Source of the DNA: CAWINX01 sp963837585
Lineage (GTDB): Bacteria; Actinomycetota; Thermoleophilia; Solirubrobacterales; 70-9
NCBI GenBank assembly: GCA_963837585.1
Contig: CAWINX010000003.1
Span: 806,001 to 870,000, forward strand
Length of the DNA: 64,000 nucleotides
Direction of reading: 5' to 3'
In this document: piece after piece, positions 1 through 8,942 of the stretch
How positions within the stretch are numbered: the first letter of the stretch is position 1
Layout of the letters: the number at the start of each line of letters is the position of its first letter
Notes under the pieces: model-generated
The model's input: only the letters and a program-made list of their open reading frames with translations
The model's database searches: none
Told to the model about the DNA's origin: nothing
Translations under genes and position numbers: made by a program

Positions 1-404
1 CGCTGCGGCCGATCCGGCTCCAGCCTTCTTCCAGCTCGAAGACGGAGGTCTCGTCGTCCTCGCCCCGCCAGGCGAGGTAGCGGCCGGCGGCGGGAAGTCG
101 GGCCCGCGCTTCAGCCAGCCAGTCCGGCGAGTGATCCCCGGTCGGGATCTCGAACTCGGCGGTCTGGGAATCGTGCTCCTGCATCGGCTCGAAGATCGAG
201 TCGCGGCGGTAGCTGGAGGCTCCGCAGCGCGGGCAGTCGGGGAGCTTGTCGGTCTCGCGAAGCGAGAGCTGGGAGCCGCAGTCGGCGCAGAAGAAGGTTC
301 CCGATCCAGGGAAGGTCCCGGTCTCGTAGCGATCGGCTACAGCGGAACTGGAACTTGGGCTGCCACTGGTGAAGATGATCGAACTCCTTCCCGGCGCCTC
401 GCAT
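1..404 (-). CDS. Zinc-ribbon plus FHA-domain protein (3' end off window, frameshifted)
   Basis: The coding strand starts at an ATG ending at 404 and runs off the left edge. The N-terminal stretch MRGAGKEFDHLHQW is in one frame; from about position 340 the meaningful frame changes to one reading FFCADCGSQL and then CPRCG. These two CxxC pairs form a zinc ribbon. About 70 residues later the segment EEGWSRIGRS matches the start of a forkhead-associated (phosphothreonine-binding) fold. The second frame has no ATG, GTG or TTG of its own, so the gene most likely contains a one-base indel rather than starting internally. A signalling or scaffold role is inferred from the FHA start only. It is divergent from the SRPBCC gene 34 bp away. 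Confidence 0.6.
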
Positions 405-438
405 TGAGGGTAGCGCGATCTCTAGAATCGCGCCGGCT

Positions 439-957
439 ATGGGTCCGGTCAGCGCCGAAATCGAGATTGACGTGCCGCGCCGGCGGGCATTCGAGTTCCT
501 CGGCGACCTCGCCAACCGGCCCTCCTTCACCGACCACTTCGTCTCCGACTTCCACCTCTCGCGGATCGACTCCTCGGGGATCGGCGCCGGGGCGCGGTTT
601 CGCTTCTTCGCTCCGCCGCAGGCGGTTTGGATGGATTCCTCGATCGTCGAGCTCGACGAGCCGTTCCGCATCGTCGAGCGGGGTCGGGGCGGGCGGACGA
701 ACCGGATTCCGTCGACCACGGCGTGGGAGTTGACCGAGGGGCCCGGACGCCTGACCACGGTCCGCGTCTCCTACCGGACCGAGCCCTCCCACCCGATCGA
801 CCGCGCCAAGGAAGTCCTCGGCGCCGCCTCCTTCTGGTACCAGCGCGACTGGCGCGAAGCGCTGCGCAGGCTGCGCGACCTGCTCGAGGACGACTCCCCG
901 CCGAGCGACCGCGTCGCCGTGGCCGGGGGCAACCGCTACGCGACCGGCATCCCTTAA
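439..957 (+). CDS. SRPBCC (START/polyketide cyclase-like) family protein
   Basis: A 172-residue protein that begins with the typical SRPBCC opening, an acidic-hydrophobic strand (SAEIEIDVPRRRAFEFLGDL) followed by a helix, and ends with the long amphipathic C-terminal helix (WREALRRLRDLLE). The family is a helix-grip fold that binds hydrophobic ligands; no catalytic residues can be assigned. The ATG at 439 lies in the gap between two divergent genes. A lipoprotein gene follows after 15 bp and may be co-transcribed. Ligand and role unknown. Confidence 0.7.
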   Translation: MGPVSAEIEIDVPRRRAFEFLGDLANRPSFTDHFVSDFHLSRIDSSGIGAGARFRFFAPPQAVWMDSSIVELDEPFRIVERGRGGRTNRIPSTTAWELTEGPGRLTTVRVSYRTEPSHPIDRAKEVLGAASFWYQRDWREALRRLRDLLEDDSPPSDRVAVAGGNRYATGIP

Positions 958-972
958 TAGACTGCCGCGCGC

Positions 973-1521
973 ATGATCCTCCGTCGCCGAATCGCCTCGT
1001 CCGCGCTGCTCGCCGTCGCCCTCGGGCTGGCGGCGCTCGGCCTCTCCGCCTGCGGTTACTCGAGCGATTCCAAGAGCGTCGCGGAGGGGGAGCCGGTGAA
1101 GCTCGGAGACCTCCAGTACAACGTCGTCTTCTCCCGTCTCCTCAACCCCCATGACGCGGAGGACGCGGCCTACCTCGTCGGCCAGCCGGCGCCGCCGCGC
1201 AACGGCAGCTACTTCGGCGTCTTCCTGCAAGTCCAAAACGACTCCAAGCGCCCACAGGCGCTGCCCAAGACGATGACGATCACCGACGCGACCCGTCGCC
1301 TTTACACGGCCATTCCCAGCACCAGCCTCTACGCGCTTCCGCTCGGTGGAAAGGTCGACGCGGAGGACCAGCAGCCGGTGCTCGACTCGACTCCTCAGCA
1401 GGGGCCGATCGAGGGCTCCCTGGTGCTCTTCAAGCTTCCCGATGCGACCTCGAGCAACCGGCCGCTGACCCTCCACATCCTCGGGCCGGACGGGCCCGCC
1501 AAGGTCACACTGGACCTCTAG
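973..1521 (+). CDS. Secreted lipoprotein, DUF4352-like
   Basis: The 182-residue product begins with a basic n-region, a hydrophobic segment and the lipobox LSAC at residues 24-27, so it should be lipid-anchored to the outer face of the membrane. The mature part has a beta-rich pattern (FGVFLQVQNDSKRPQ, then TMTITDATRRLY) like the immunoglobulin-like DUF4352 domain found in actinobacterial lipoproteins. It sits 15 bp downstream of the SRPBCC gene and converges with the penicillin-binding protein gene, with 4 bp between their ends. Function unknown. Confidence 0.65.
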   Translation: MILRRRIASSALLAVALGLAALGLSACGYSSDSKSVAEGEPVKLGDLQYNVVFSRLLNPHDAEDAAYLVGQPAPPRNGSYFGVFLQVQNDSKRPQALPKTMTITDATRRLYTAIPSTSLYALPLGGKVDAEDQQPVLDSTPQQGPIEGSLVLFKLPDATSSNRPLTLHILGPDGPAKVTLDL

Positions 1522-1525
1522 CGGC

Positions 1526-3259
1526 TCAGAAGCCGGCCGAGAGAATCTGCGACGCCACCGGTGCGGCGACCTCGCCGCCGGAGGCGCCGGCGTCGACGAA
1601 CAACACGCCGATCGCCAGCTTCGCCTTCTCCGCCGGCACGAAGGCCGCGAACCAGGCATCCTTGATCTGAACCGGATTGGGCGAGTTCTCCTGGCCCGGT
1701 TCGGGGCCCAGCTCCGCGGTCCCCGTCTTTCCGGCCACCTGGGCTTGGGGGATCGCTCCCGCGGTGCCGGTGCCGCCGGTCACCACGCCGATCATCAGGC
1801 CGGTCAGCTCGTGGGCGAGCTTCTTCGACATCACCCGCACCGGCTTTGCATCGGGCCGCAGCTTCTTGGTGGTGACGATCGAGGTCGGCTCTCGCACTCC
1901 GTCGTTGCCGATCGTCTGGGCGACGCTCGCCATCTCCAGCGGCGTGGCCAGAACTTCGCCCTGTCCGATCGCGGTCACTCCGAGGTCGAGGTCGGTGCCG
2001 ATCTCGGTCGGGATGCTCGACTCCGGCAGGTTGGCGATCCGGATGATTTTCGGCGCATACAGGGCCGGCCTGGCGTTGAAGCCGAAGCGCTCGGCGGTCG
2101 AGACCAGCGCGTCGTTGCCGATCTTCGGGCCGAGCGGCGCGAAGTCCGCGTTGCAGGACTCGGCAAAAGCCTCGCTGAAGCTGCCGCCGCAGCTTTCGCC
2201 GTTGGCGTTGTTGATGAACCGCCCGCCGACGTTGACTCCGCTGACGATCGGGAAGTAGTCGTCGAGGGAGACCACGCCTTTCTGCAGCGCCGCCGTGGTG
2301 GTGATCATCTTGAAGGTGGAGCCCGGCGGCTGGGGCGAGGAGTAGGCCTGGCCCGCCAGTGCGCGCACGTCGCCGCTGCGGGCGTCCAGCACCGCGACGC
2401 CGCCGGAGCGCCCCGCCAGCGCCGAGACCGCGGTTGCCTGCAGGTGCGGGTCGATCGTCGTCTTCACCGGCGCGCCGGGCTTGGGGTCGGAGTGGGCGAG
2501 CACTCGCGCCGTGCCGTTCGAATCGGGGACGGCGAGCAGCTCGCCCCCCGGCTTGCCGGCAAGCCGGGCGTTGAAGGCCTGCTCGAGGCCGCCGGTCCCG
2601 ACCGGAGTGTCGGCGCTGAATCCCTGCCGCGCCAGGGTCGAGAGGTCGGTGGAGTCGGCTCGACCCATCTCGCCGGTGACGTCGATCGCGGCGCTGCCGA
2701 TCGGGTGCGCCCTCGCCGCCGCCGGGCCGGTGGCAAGAGGGGAGCCGTCCCTGGCGAGGATCGGGGCGCGGGGGGCAAGGTTGATCCGGTTTTCGAGGTG
2801 CTCTCCCTCACGCAACCCGGGGAAGACGAGGGTGCGGTTCCAGGCGATGCCGCCGTCGGAGTAGGGGAGCTCGAGGTCCGCGTCGAACGAGCCGAAGGCC
2901 GCGGTGTTAACGGCGAGCGTCACCGGGACCAGGGTCGCGCCGTTCGTCGTTACGGCGTCGCTCGGGGAGGAGGGGTCCAGCGAGCGTACGGTCGCGGTTC
3001 CCTCCGCATTGAGGTAGGCCTTTGCGAAGTTGCTGACGTCGATGGACTTCTGGGAAGCGGGGTTCAGCTCCCGGTACATCGCCGCGAAGTCGCCGTTCGC
3101 CCAGGCCTTTGTAAACCGCGATGCCGCATCGCGCTGCGGTGACCCGGGCGCGCCCACCGAAGCTCCCACCACGAAGGAGACGAGTGCGATCACGGTGAGT
3201 GGAAGCGAGCGAGTGATGAGGCGACGTCGCCGCTCCACCTCGGGGGGGAGGTCGTTCAC
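1526..3259 (-). CDS. Class B penicillin-binding protein (transpeptidase), PbpA-like
   Basis: Cross-links peptidoglycan outside the membrane. With the GTG start at 3259 the protein has 577 residues: a short cytoplasmic tail, one membrane segment (about 16-38), an NTF2-like MecA-N-type domain, a dimerisation region and the transpeptidase domain. The three active-site motifs are present: STFK (314-317), SCN (368-370) and KTGT (511-514). An in-frame start at 3337 is possible but would overlap the divergent MarP-like gene, whose start is at 3303, so 3259 is preferred. The 43-bp gap to that gene must hold both promoters. The family is well recognised; the exact subtype (PbpA versus PbpB/FtsI) is less sure. 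Confidence 0.85.
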   Translation of the reverse strand: MNDLPPEVERRRRLITRSLPLTVIALVSFVVGASVGAPGSPQRDAASRFTKAWANGDFAAMYRELNPASQKSIDVSNFAKAYLNAEGTATVRSLDPSSPSDAVTTNGATLVPVTLAVNTAAFGSFDADLELPYSDGGIAWNRTLVFPGLREGEHLENRINLAPRAPILARDGSPLATGPAAARAHPIGSAAIDVTGEMGRADSTDLSTLARQGFSADTPVGTGGLEQAFNARLAGKPGGELLAVPDSNGTARVLAHSDPKPGAPVKTTIDPHLQATAVSALAGRSGGVAVLDARSGDVRALAGQAYSSPQPPGSTFKMITTTAALQKGVVSLDDYFPIVSGVNVGGRFINNANGESCGGSFSEAFAESCNADFAPLGPKIGNDALVSTAERFGFNARPALYAPKIIRIANLPESSIPTEIGTDLDLGVTAIGQGEVLATPLEMASVAQTIGNDGVREPTSIVTTKKLRPDAKPVRVMSKKLAHELTGLMIGVVTGGTGTAGAIPQAQVAGKTGTAELGPEPGQENSPNPVQIKDAWFAAFVPAEKAKLAIGVLFVDAGASGGEVAAPVASQILSAGF

Positions 3260-3302
3260 TGCGATAAAGGTAATGGTGAGGCGGGCCTGCTTGTATTGAA
3301 CC

Positions 3303-4450
3303 GTGACCGTGTTGGATTGGGGAATCGTCGCCTTCACCCTTGCGCTCGGCCTCTGGGGCTACCGCCAGGGGCTGATCGTCGGCGCCCTCACCCTTGTGGG
3401 TTTCGCCGTCGGCGCCTTCGCGGGAAGCCGAATTGCGCCCCTGCTGCTGCGACAGGGGTCGGATTCGCCCTACGCGCCGTTGCTGGCGGCGCTTGGGGCG
3501 TTGCTGCTGGGGGCGCTGGTGGCGGTGACCTTGGAGAGCCTCGCGCTGGGCCTGAGGTCGAAGCTGGTCCGCGGCCGGGGAGCTGCACCTGGCCGACGGA
3601 GCGGGAGGGGCGGCGTTGATCGCCTCGGTCGCCCTCGGCCTCGTCTGGGTGTTCGGCGCCGTTGCCCTGCACGCGCCGGGGACGCCACAGCTGCGCGCCG
3701 ACGTGCAGCGCTCGCTGATCCTGCGCAGCCTCAACGACGTTCTGCCGCCGTCGGGGCCGGTTCTCAATGCCCTCAATCGCGTCGATCCGGCGCCGTCGAT
3801 CACCGGGCCGGCCGCTCCGGTCGGACGGCCCGACCCGGCGATCGCCTCCGACCCGGATGTAATCGCGGCGGGTCGCTCGGTGGTGCGCGTCCTCGGCACC
3901 GCATGCGGCCTTGGTATCGAGGGCTCCGGCTGGGCCGTCGGCCCGGGCCTCGTCGTCACCAACGCCCACGTGATCGCCGGCGAGGACGACACCACGGTGA
4001 CCACTCGGGACGGCGCCTCGCTCGACGCGACTCCGGTCCATTACGACCCCGAGAACGACCTTGCCCTGCTGCGCGTCGACGCCGACCTGCCGACCCTCCG
4101 CTTCGCCCCGAATCCAGACAGCGGCACGGCGGGCGCCATCCTCGGCTATCCGGAGAACGGCCCCTATTCGGTCGCTCCGGCGCGTCTCGGCGAGACGCGC
4201 GAGGCGATCAGCGAGGACTCCTACGGGCGGGGGCCGATCCATCGCCTCATCGTCTCGCTGCGCGGCGCCGTGCGCAGCGGCAACTCCGGCGGGCCCGATC
4301 GTCGATTCGCGCGGGCGCGTGCTCGGCACCGTTTTCGCTGCGACGACGTCCGGGGTGGCCGGTGGGTTCGCCGTTCCCGACGAACTCGCCCGTGCGGCTC
4401 ACCGCGAGGTCGCCGCGGGCGGCGTCGACACCGGGCCCTGCACGAGTTGA
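3303..4450 (+). CDS. marP: MarP-like membrane serine protease (CvpA domain plus trypsin fold), two frameshifts
   Basis: The N-terminal 95 residues form a CvpA-type four-helix membrane domain (LDWGIVAFTLALGLWGYRQG). After an indel near 3582 the frame continues as a chymotrypsin-like protease with the triad His in TNAHVIAG, Asp in ENDLALLRV and Ser in SGNSGGP. A second indel near 4293, an extra C in GGGCCC, moves the C-terminus to the frame ending at 4450. Removing one base at each site gives 381 residues, close to mycobacterial MarP (Rv3671c), a periplasmic protease needed for acid resistance. It is divergent from a penicillin-binding protein, which fits an envelope role. The fold is clear; the physiological role is by analogy. 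Confidence 0.8.
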
Positions 4451-4480
4451 CCCCCGGGCGCAATTTCACCTTGCCCGTCA

Positions 4481-4495
4481 CTTACGTTCAGTAAG
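4481..4495. promoter_or_regulatory. Candidate operator of the HxlR-type regulator
   Basis: The palindrome CTTAC-GTTCA-GTAAG lies 10 bp upstream of the hxlR-like GTG start at 4506. HxlR/MarR-type regulators usually bind short palindromes in their own promoters, so this is a plausible autoregulatory site. The arms are only 5 bp, so chance cannot be excluded. Confidence 0.4.
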
Positions 4496-4505
4496 CTCGA
4501 TCTAC

Positions 4506-4829
4506 GTGGAGGCGACTGCCACTGCATCCTCGGGCGTCTGCCCGTATTTCCACGCCGCGATCGAGCTGATCGGCAAGCGCTGGACCGGGGCGATCGTTTG
4601 TGCCCTCACCGAGCGCCCGCTGCGCTTCGGAGAGCTCGCCAGGGCGGTGCCGGGGCTCTCCGACCGGCTCCTCTCCCAGCGGCTGCGCGAACTCGAGGAC
4701 AGCGGGGTGGTCGAGAGGACGGTCGAGGCCGGCTCGCCGGTGCGCGTCACCTACTCGCTCACCGCGAAGGGAGCTGAGCTGCGTCCGGCGATCGCCGAGC
4801 TGCGCGCCTGGGCACGTCGCTGGAAGTAG
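4506..4829 (+). CDS. HxlR-family winged-helix transcriptional regulator
   Basis: A 107-residue protein with the family hallmark: a cysteine before the first helix (SSGVCPYFHAAIELIGKRWT), then the winged helix (LRFGELARAVPGLSDRLLSQRLRELEDSGVVER) and the wing (YSLTAKGAEL). HxlR proteins bind DNA as dimers and in several cases sense thiol-reactive compounds through the conserved N-terminal Cys, here about residue 11. The GTG at 4506 gives this length; the open frame upstream belongs to the previous gene. A short palindrome precedes it. The target gene is not evident; the downstream PEP synthase is a candidate only by position. Confidence 0.85.
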   Translation: MEATATASSGVCPYFHAAIELIGKRWTGAIVCALTERPLRFGELARAVPGLSDRLLSQRLRELEDSGVVERTVEAGSPVRVTYSLTAKGAELRPAIAELRAWARRWK

Positions 4830-4910
4830 CGGCAGAAGACTGACGGGAAAACACTGACGCGAAGTCGGTGAAAGCCCCGATGGCATCCCTGGGCCGGCTG
4901 TCTAGCGTGC

Positions 4911-7276
4911 GTGGAGATGGATGCTGCAGAGACGAAGCTCGCTCCGGTGCCGCCTGCGGAGGCCGACCGAGCCGATGCCGTCCGCCTCTTCGACGACCTC
5001 TCCCGCTCCGACGTCGACTTCGCCGGGGGCAAGGGCGCCAACCTCGGCGAGCTGACCGCGGCGGGCTTCCCGGTCCCGCCCGGCTTCGTCGTCGGGGCCC
5101 CCGCCTACGCGGCCTTCTGCGAGGAAACCGGCCTGCGCGAGGAGATCGAGTCGCGTCTCTCCAAGGTCGACGTCGAGGACACCGGGCTCCTCTCCAAGGC
5201 TGCCACCGAAGTTCGTGCGCTGGTCGAGTCGAAGCGGATGCCGGACTGGTTGGAGGCGGCGATCGTCGATTCCTACCGCCGACTGGAGGGGGGAAAGGGA
5301 CGCCGGTCGCGGTTCGCTCCTCCGCGACCGCCGAGGACACCGAGTCCGCTTCCTTTGCCGGCATGAACGAGACGTTCCTCAACGTCCGTGGGGAGGAGGA
5401 GGTGGTTGAGGCGGTTCGACGCTGCTGGTCCTCGCTGTTCGGCGCTCGCACGGTCTATTACCGGGCGAAGCGAGGCTTCGGCCAGGCCGACATGGACATC
5501 GCGGTGGTCGTGCAACGCCAGATCGACGCGATCCGAGCCGGGGTGATGTTCACCATCGACCCCTCCTCGGGCGCCACCGACATGCTCGTGATCGAGGGCT
5601 CCTTCGGGTTGGGGGAGGCCGTCGTCTCGGGTTCAGTTTCTCCAGACCGCTACGTGGTCGAGAAGTCGACCATGAACCTGTTTGCGCGTGAAATACGCCA
5701 CAAGGAGCTGATGATCAAGCCGCGCGCCGGCGGCGGGACCGTGACGCGCTCGCTGCCTCGCGATCAAGCCGAGCTGCCCGTCCTCAGTGACGAGGAGGCG
5801 AAGTCGATCGCGACGCTCGGGAAGCGGATCGAGGCGCACTACGAGGCGCCCCAGGACACCGAGTGGGCAATCGACGCCGGCAGCAAGGTTTGGATGCTCC
5901 AGTCCCGCCCGATAACCGCCTCCGGGAGCATCGTGCCGGCCGACGTTGACGGCGACGGGGCCTCCGCCTCCTCAGCCGAGCCCCTGGCACGCGGCCTCGG
6001 CGCCGCCCCCGGTGCGGCTTCGGGTCCGGTGCACGTGATTCGCGCCCTTGAAGACGCCGACACCTTGGAGGACGGTGAGGTGCTTGTGACCCACATGACG
6101 GCTCCCGACTGGGTGCCGTTGATGCGCCGCGCCGCGGCGATCGTCACCGACTCCGGTGGGATGACCTGCCACGCCGCGATCGTCTCCCGGGAGTTGGGCA
6201 TTCCCTGCATCGTCGGAACCGCCGATGCCACCACCGTCCTCGAGGACGGAAAGCTCGTCACGGTCGACGCGACCCACGGAACTGTCGTGGAAGGCGGAGG
6301 TGCGGCGGCGGCCGCGGCCGGCCCTCGGCTAGCCTCGCTGGAGGCGTCGGCCGCGGTCGGCGCTGCACCTCCGGTGACGGCGACAAAGCTCTTCGTCAAC
6401 CTCTCCGAGCCGTCCCAGCTTGACCGGGTCGCGAATCTCGACGTCGAGGGAGTCGGGTTGCTGCGCGCCGAGTTGATGCTGGTCGAGGCGCTCGAGGGCA
6501 AGCACCCGCGACTGCTGCTCGAGCGCGGCGAGGGCGATCAGCTGGTCGAGCGGATGGCGAAGGGGCTCGGCGAGTTCGCGGCCGCCTTTGCGCCGCGGCC
6601 GATCACCTACCGCACGATCGACTTCCGCACCAACGAGTTCGCCGGCCTCGAGGGCGGCGACCGCTTCGAGCCGCAGGAGTCGAACCCGATGATCGGTTAC
6701 CGCGGCGCCCTCCGCTACATGCGCGAGCCCGACCTACTGCGCCTTGAGCTGGACGCGATCTCGCGAGTCTGGGAGTCCGGCTACGAGAACGTCCACGTGA
6801 TGCTGCCCTTCGTCCGCACCCCCCGCGAGCTGGTCGCGGCGAAGCGCGAGTTTGAGGCCGCCGGCCTGCTGGCGCGGCCGAACTTCGAGCTCTGGGTGAT
6901 GGCCGAGGTGCCCTCGGTCCTCTTCCACCTGGAGCGCTACGCCGAGCTGGGGATCGCCGGCATCTCGATCGGCTCCAACGACCTCACCCAGCTGATCCTC
7001 GGCGCCGATCGGGACTCCGAGCTCGCCGCCGAGATCTTCGACGAGCGCGACGCGGCGGTCACCGAGTACATCTCGCGACTCCTCGCCCGCGCTCGCGAGC
7101 TCGGCCTGCGCACCTCGATCTGCGGCCAGGCGCCGTCCGTCTACCCCGAGTACGCCGAGCTTCTGGTTCGCGCCGGGATCGACGCGATCTCAGTCAACAT
7201 CGACGCGGTCGATCGCGGCCGCCGCCTTATCGCTGTGGCCGAGCAGCGGCTGTTGCTCGACGCCGCCCGCGCGTAG
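4911..7276 (+). CDS. ppsA: Phosphoenolpyruvate synthase, one frameshift
   Basis: Converts pyruvate, ATP and water to PEP, AMP and phosphate for gluconeogenesis. The ATP-grasp domain starts at GGKGANLGEL and continues with VAVRSSATAED; the swivelling domain carries the phospho-histidine in GGMTCHAAIVSRELGIPC; the C-terminal PEP barrel has SIGSNDLTQLILG and the catalytic Cys in SICGQAPS, the PEP-synthase form of that motif rather than the PPDK form. The frame breaks near 5295, in a run of G and A, where a single base appears to be missing; restored, the protein is about 788 residues, typical of PpsA. The start is GTG 4911 or ATG 4917. Confidence 0.88.
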
Positions 7277-7390
7277 TCGCTTCTCAGCGCGACGCGACGC
7301 AAGTCGCTGATGGCGGCGGTGATCCACCAGCGTGGCCCTCCCGGCGGGATGCGGCGTCTATGGAATCGTCGGCGGTGATCCTCCACGGGC

Positions 7391-8722
7391 GTGGAGCGGC
7401 GAGACTGGCAAACGAGCGACGAAGCCGGCGACGACCCTGACCTGCCGGGCCCGTTCCCGGTAGGCCGCTACGCGCGCAAGCTCCAGGAGGAGCTGCGGCG
7501 TCGCGCCCGAGTGCTGTTGATCGGCGAGGTGACCGGAGTCGGTCGCAGCAAGGTCCAGGCCTACTTCGAGCTGCGCGACGCGGAGGGGGCGGTGCCCTGC
7601 GCGATCTGGCTCAACGACCTCGAGAAGGCCGGCCTGCCGGAGGGGGCACTGCGCGACGGGGCGGAGTTGGTCATCGCCGGCGGCCCCGACTACTACCCGG
7701 GCGGCGCCCAGTCCTCGCCGAGCTTTGCCTTCCGCGCCACCCACGTGCGAATGGCGGGGGAGGGCGACCTGTTGGCGCGGCTCGAGGCGCTGCGCAAACA
7801 GCTGCGGGCCGAAGGGCTGTTCGAGCTGCAAAAGCAGCTGGCGCGGCCGTCGCTGCCACGGACGATCGGGGTGGTGACGGCGGAGAGAGGGGCCGCCAGG
7901 CGCGACTTGCTTGCCGGGTTGAAGCGACGAGGCTGGGCGGGGACGGTGGTCTGGGCGTTCGCGCCGGTTCAGGATCGCCATGCGGCACCCGCAATCACGG
8001 CCGCGATCCAGGGTCTGGCGGCCCGCCCGGAGGTCGAGGCGATCGTGGTGACCCGCGGCGGCGGCAGCCTCGCCGACCTCTGGGCCTTCTGCGACGAGAC
8101 GCTCTGCCGCACCGTCGCGATGCTGCGGGTGCCGGTGATCAGCGCGGTAGGTCACGAGCGCGACGAAACCCTGGTGGATGACGTCGCCGCATTCGCCTGC
8201 TCGACGCCCACGCATGCTCCCGAGGCCGTCGTTCCGCTCGACTGCAATGCGGCACGGCGGGACCTCGTGCGCCATGCGCTAACACTGCGCCGGGTGGCCG
8301 AGGGTGCGCTCACCGCGCGAACGCCTCATCTCGTCGCCTTGGCGCGGGGGCCGGGACGGGCGTTGCGACGGGAGCGGTCAGCCCTCAACCAGAAGATTCG
8401 AGAGATCCGCGCCGCGGCCGAGCGGGGCGTCGTCGAACGCGTCTCCTACCAGCGTCGACTCGCCGTCGTGGTGCTCGAGCGGGCGCGCAGGCGCGCCGTC
8501 GGGCCCGAGATGAAACGGCGGCGCGATTCGCTCCACCGGGCGGCGGTGGCGCTGCGCGCGCACGAGCCGGAGCGCACCCTGGAGCGCGGCTACGCGTTGG
8601 TCGAGACCGTCGATGGAGAGCCGGTTACAAGCGCCGGGCAGGCCCGCGCCGCCGATCGGATTAGTCTGCGCTTTGCCGATGGCCGATTCCGAGCGAGATC
8701 AGACGACGCGGGGGGAAGTTGA
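7391..8722 (+). CDS. xseA: Exodeoxyribonuclease VII large subunit
   Basis: Catalytic subunit of exonuclease VII, which degrades single-stranded DNA from both ends. The 443-residue protein has an N-terminal OB fold (PFPVGRYARKLQEELRRRARVLLIGEVTGV), the nuclease core with the family motifs IGVVTAERGAARRD, VTRGGGSLADLWAFCDE and PVISAVGHERDETLVDDVA, then a long coiled coil rich in Arg and Ala, and a C-terminal strand (RGYALVETVDGEPV). The start is GTG 7391. It overlaps xseB by 44 bp, so the two subunits are probably translationally coupled. Confidence 0.92.
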   Translation: MERRDWQTSDEAGDDPDLPGPFPVGRYARKLQEELRRRARVLLIGEVTGVGRSKVQAYFELRDAEGAVPCAIWLNDLEKAGLPEGALRDGAELVIAGGPDYYPGGAQSSPSFAFRATHVRMAGEGDLLARLEALRKQLRAEGLFELQKQLARPSLPRTIGVVTAERGAARRDLLAGLKRRGWAGTVVWAFAPVQDRHAAPAITAAIQGLAARPEVEAIVVTRGGGSLADLWAFCDETLCRTVAMLRVPVISAVGHERDETLVDDVAAFACSTPTHAPEAVVPLDCNAARRDLVRHALTLRRVAEGALTARTPHLVALARGPGRALRRERSALNQKIREIRAAAERGVVERVSYQRRLAVVVLERARRRAVGPEMKRRRDSLHRAAVALRAHEPERTLERGYALVETVDGEPVTSAGQARAADRISLRFADGRFRARSDDAGGS

Positions 8723-8942
8723 CTCCTACGAGGCGGCGGTGGAGCGGCTGGAGGCGATCATCGACCGCCTCGACTCCGGCCAGGCCGGGCTGCGGGAGAC
8801 GCTCGACCTCTGCAAGGAGGGCAGCGAGCTGGTCACCTACTGTGGCGCCGAGCTGGACGCCGTCGGCGAGGGCCTGAAGGAACTGAAGCTCGAAGAGCTG
8901 GCCTCTCAGCTGGAAGCTGCGAGCAAGCCCGAATCGGCCTGA
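8679..8942 (+). CDS. xseB: Exodeoxyribonuclease VII small subunit
   Basis: An 87-residue helical protein with the XseB signature SYEAAVERLEAIIDRLDSGQAGLRETLDLCKEG (two helices that pack on the coiled coil of XseA). The ATG at 8679 lies inside the 3' end of xseA, in a different frame; the frame is open further upstream to 8613, but that part would sit within XseA sequence, so 8679 is preferred. The 3' end overlaps the convergent helicase gene by 37 bp. Confidence 0.88.
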   Translation: MADSERDQTTRGEVDSYEAAVERLEAIIDRLDSGQAGLRETLDLCKEGSELVTYCGAELDAVGEGLKELKLEELASQLEAASKPESA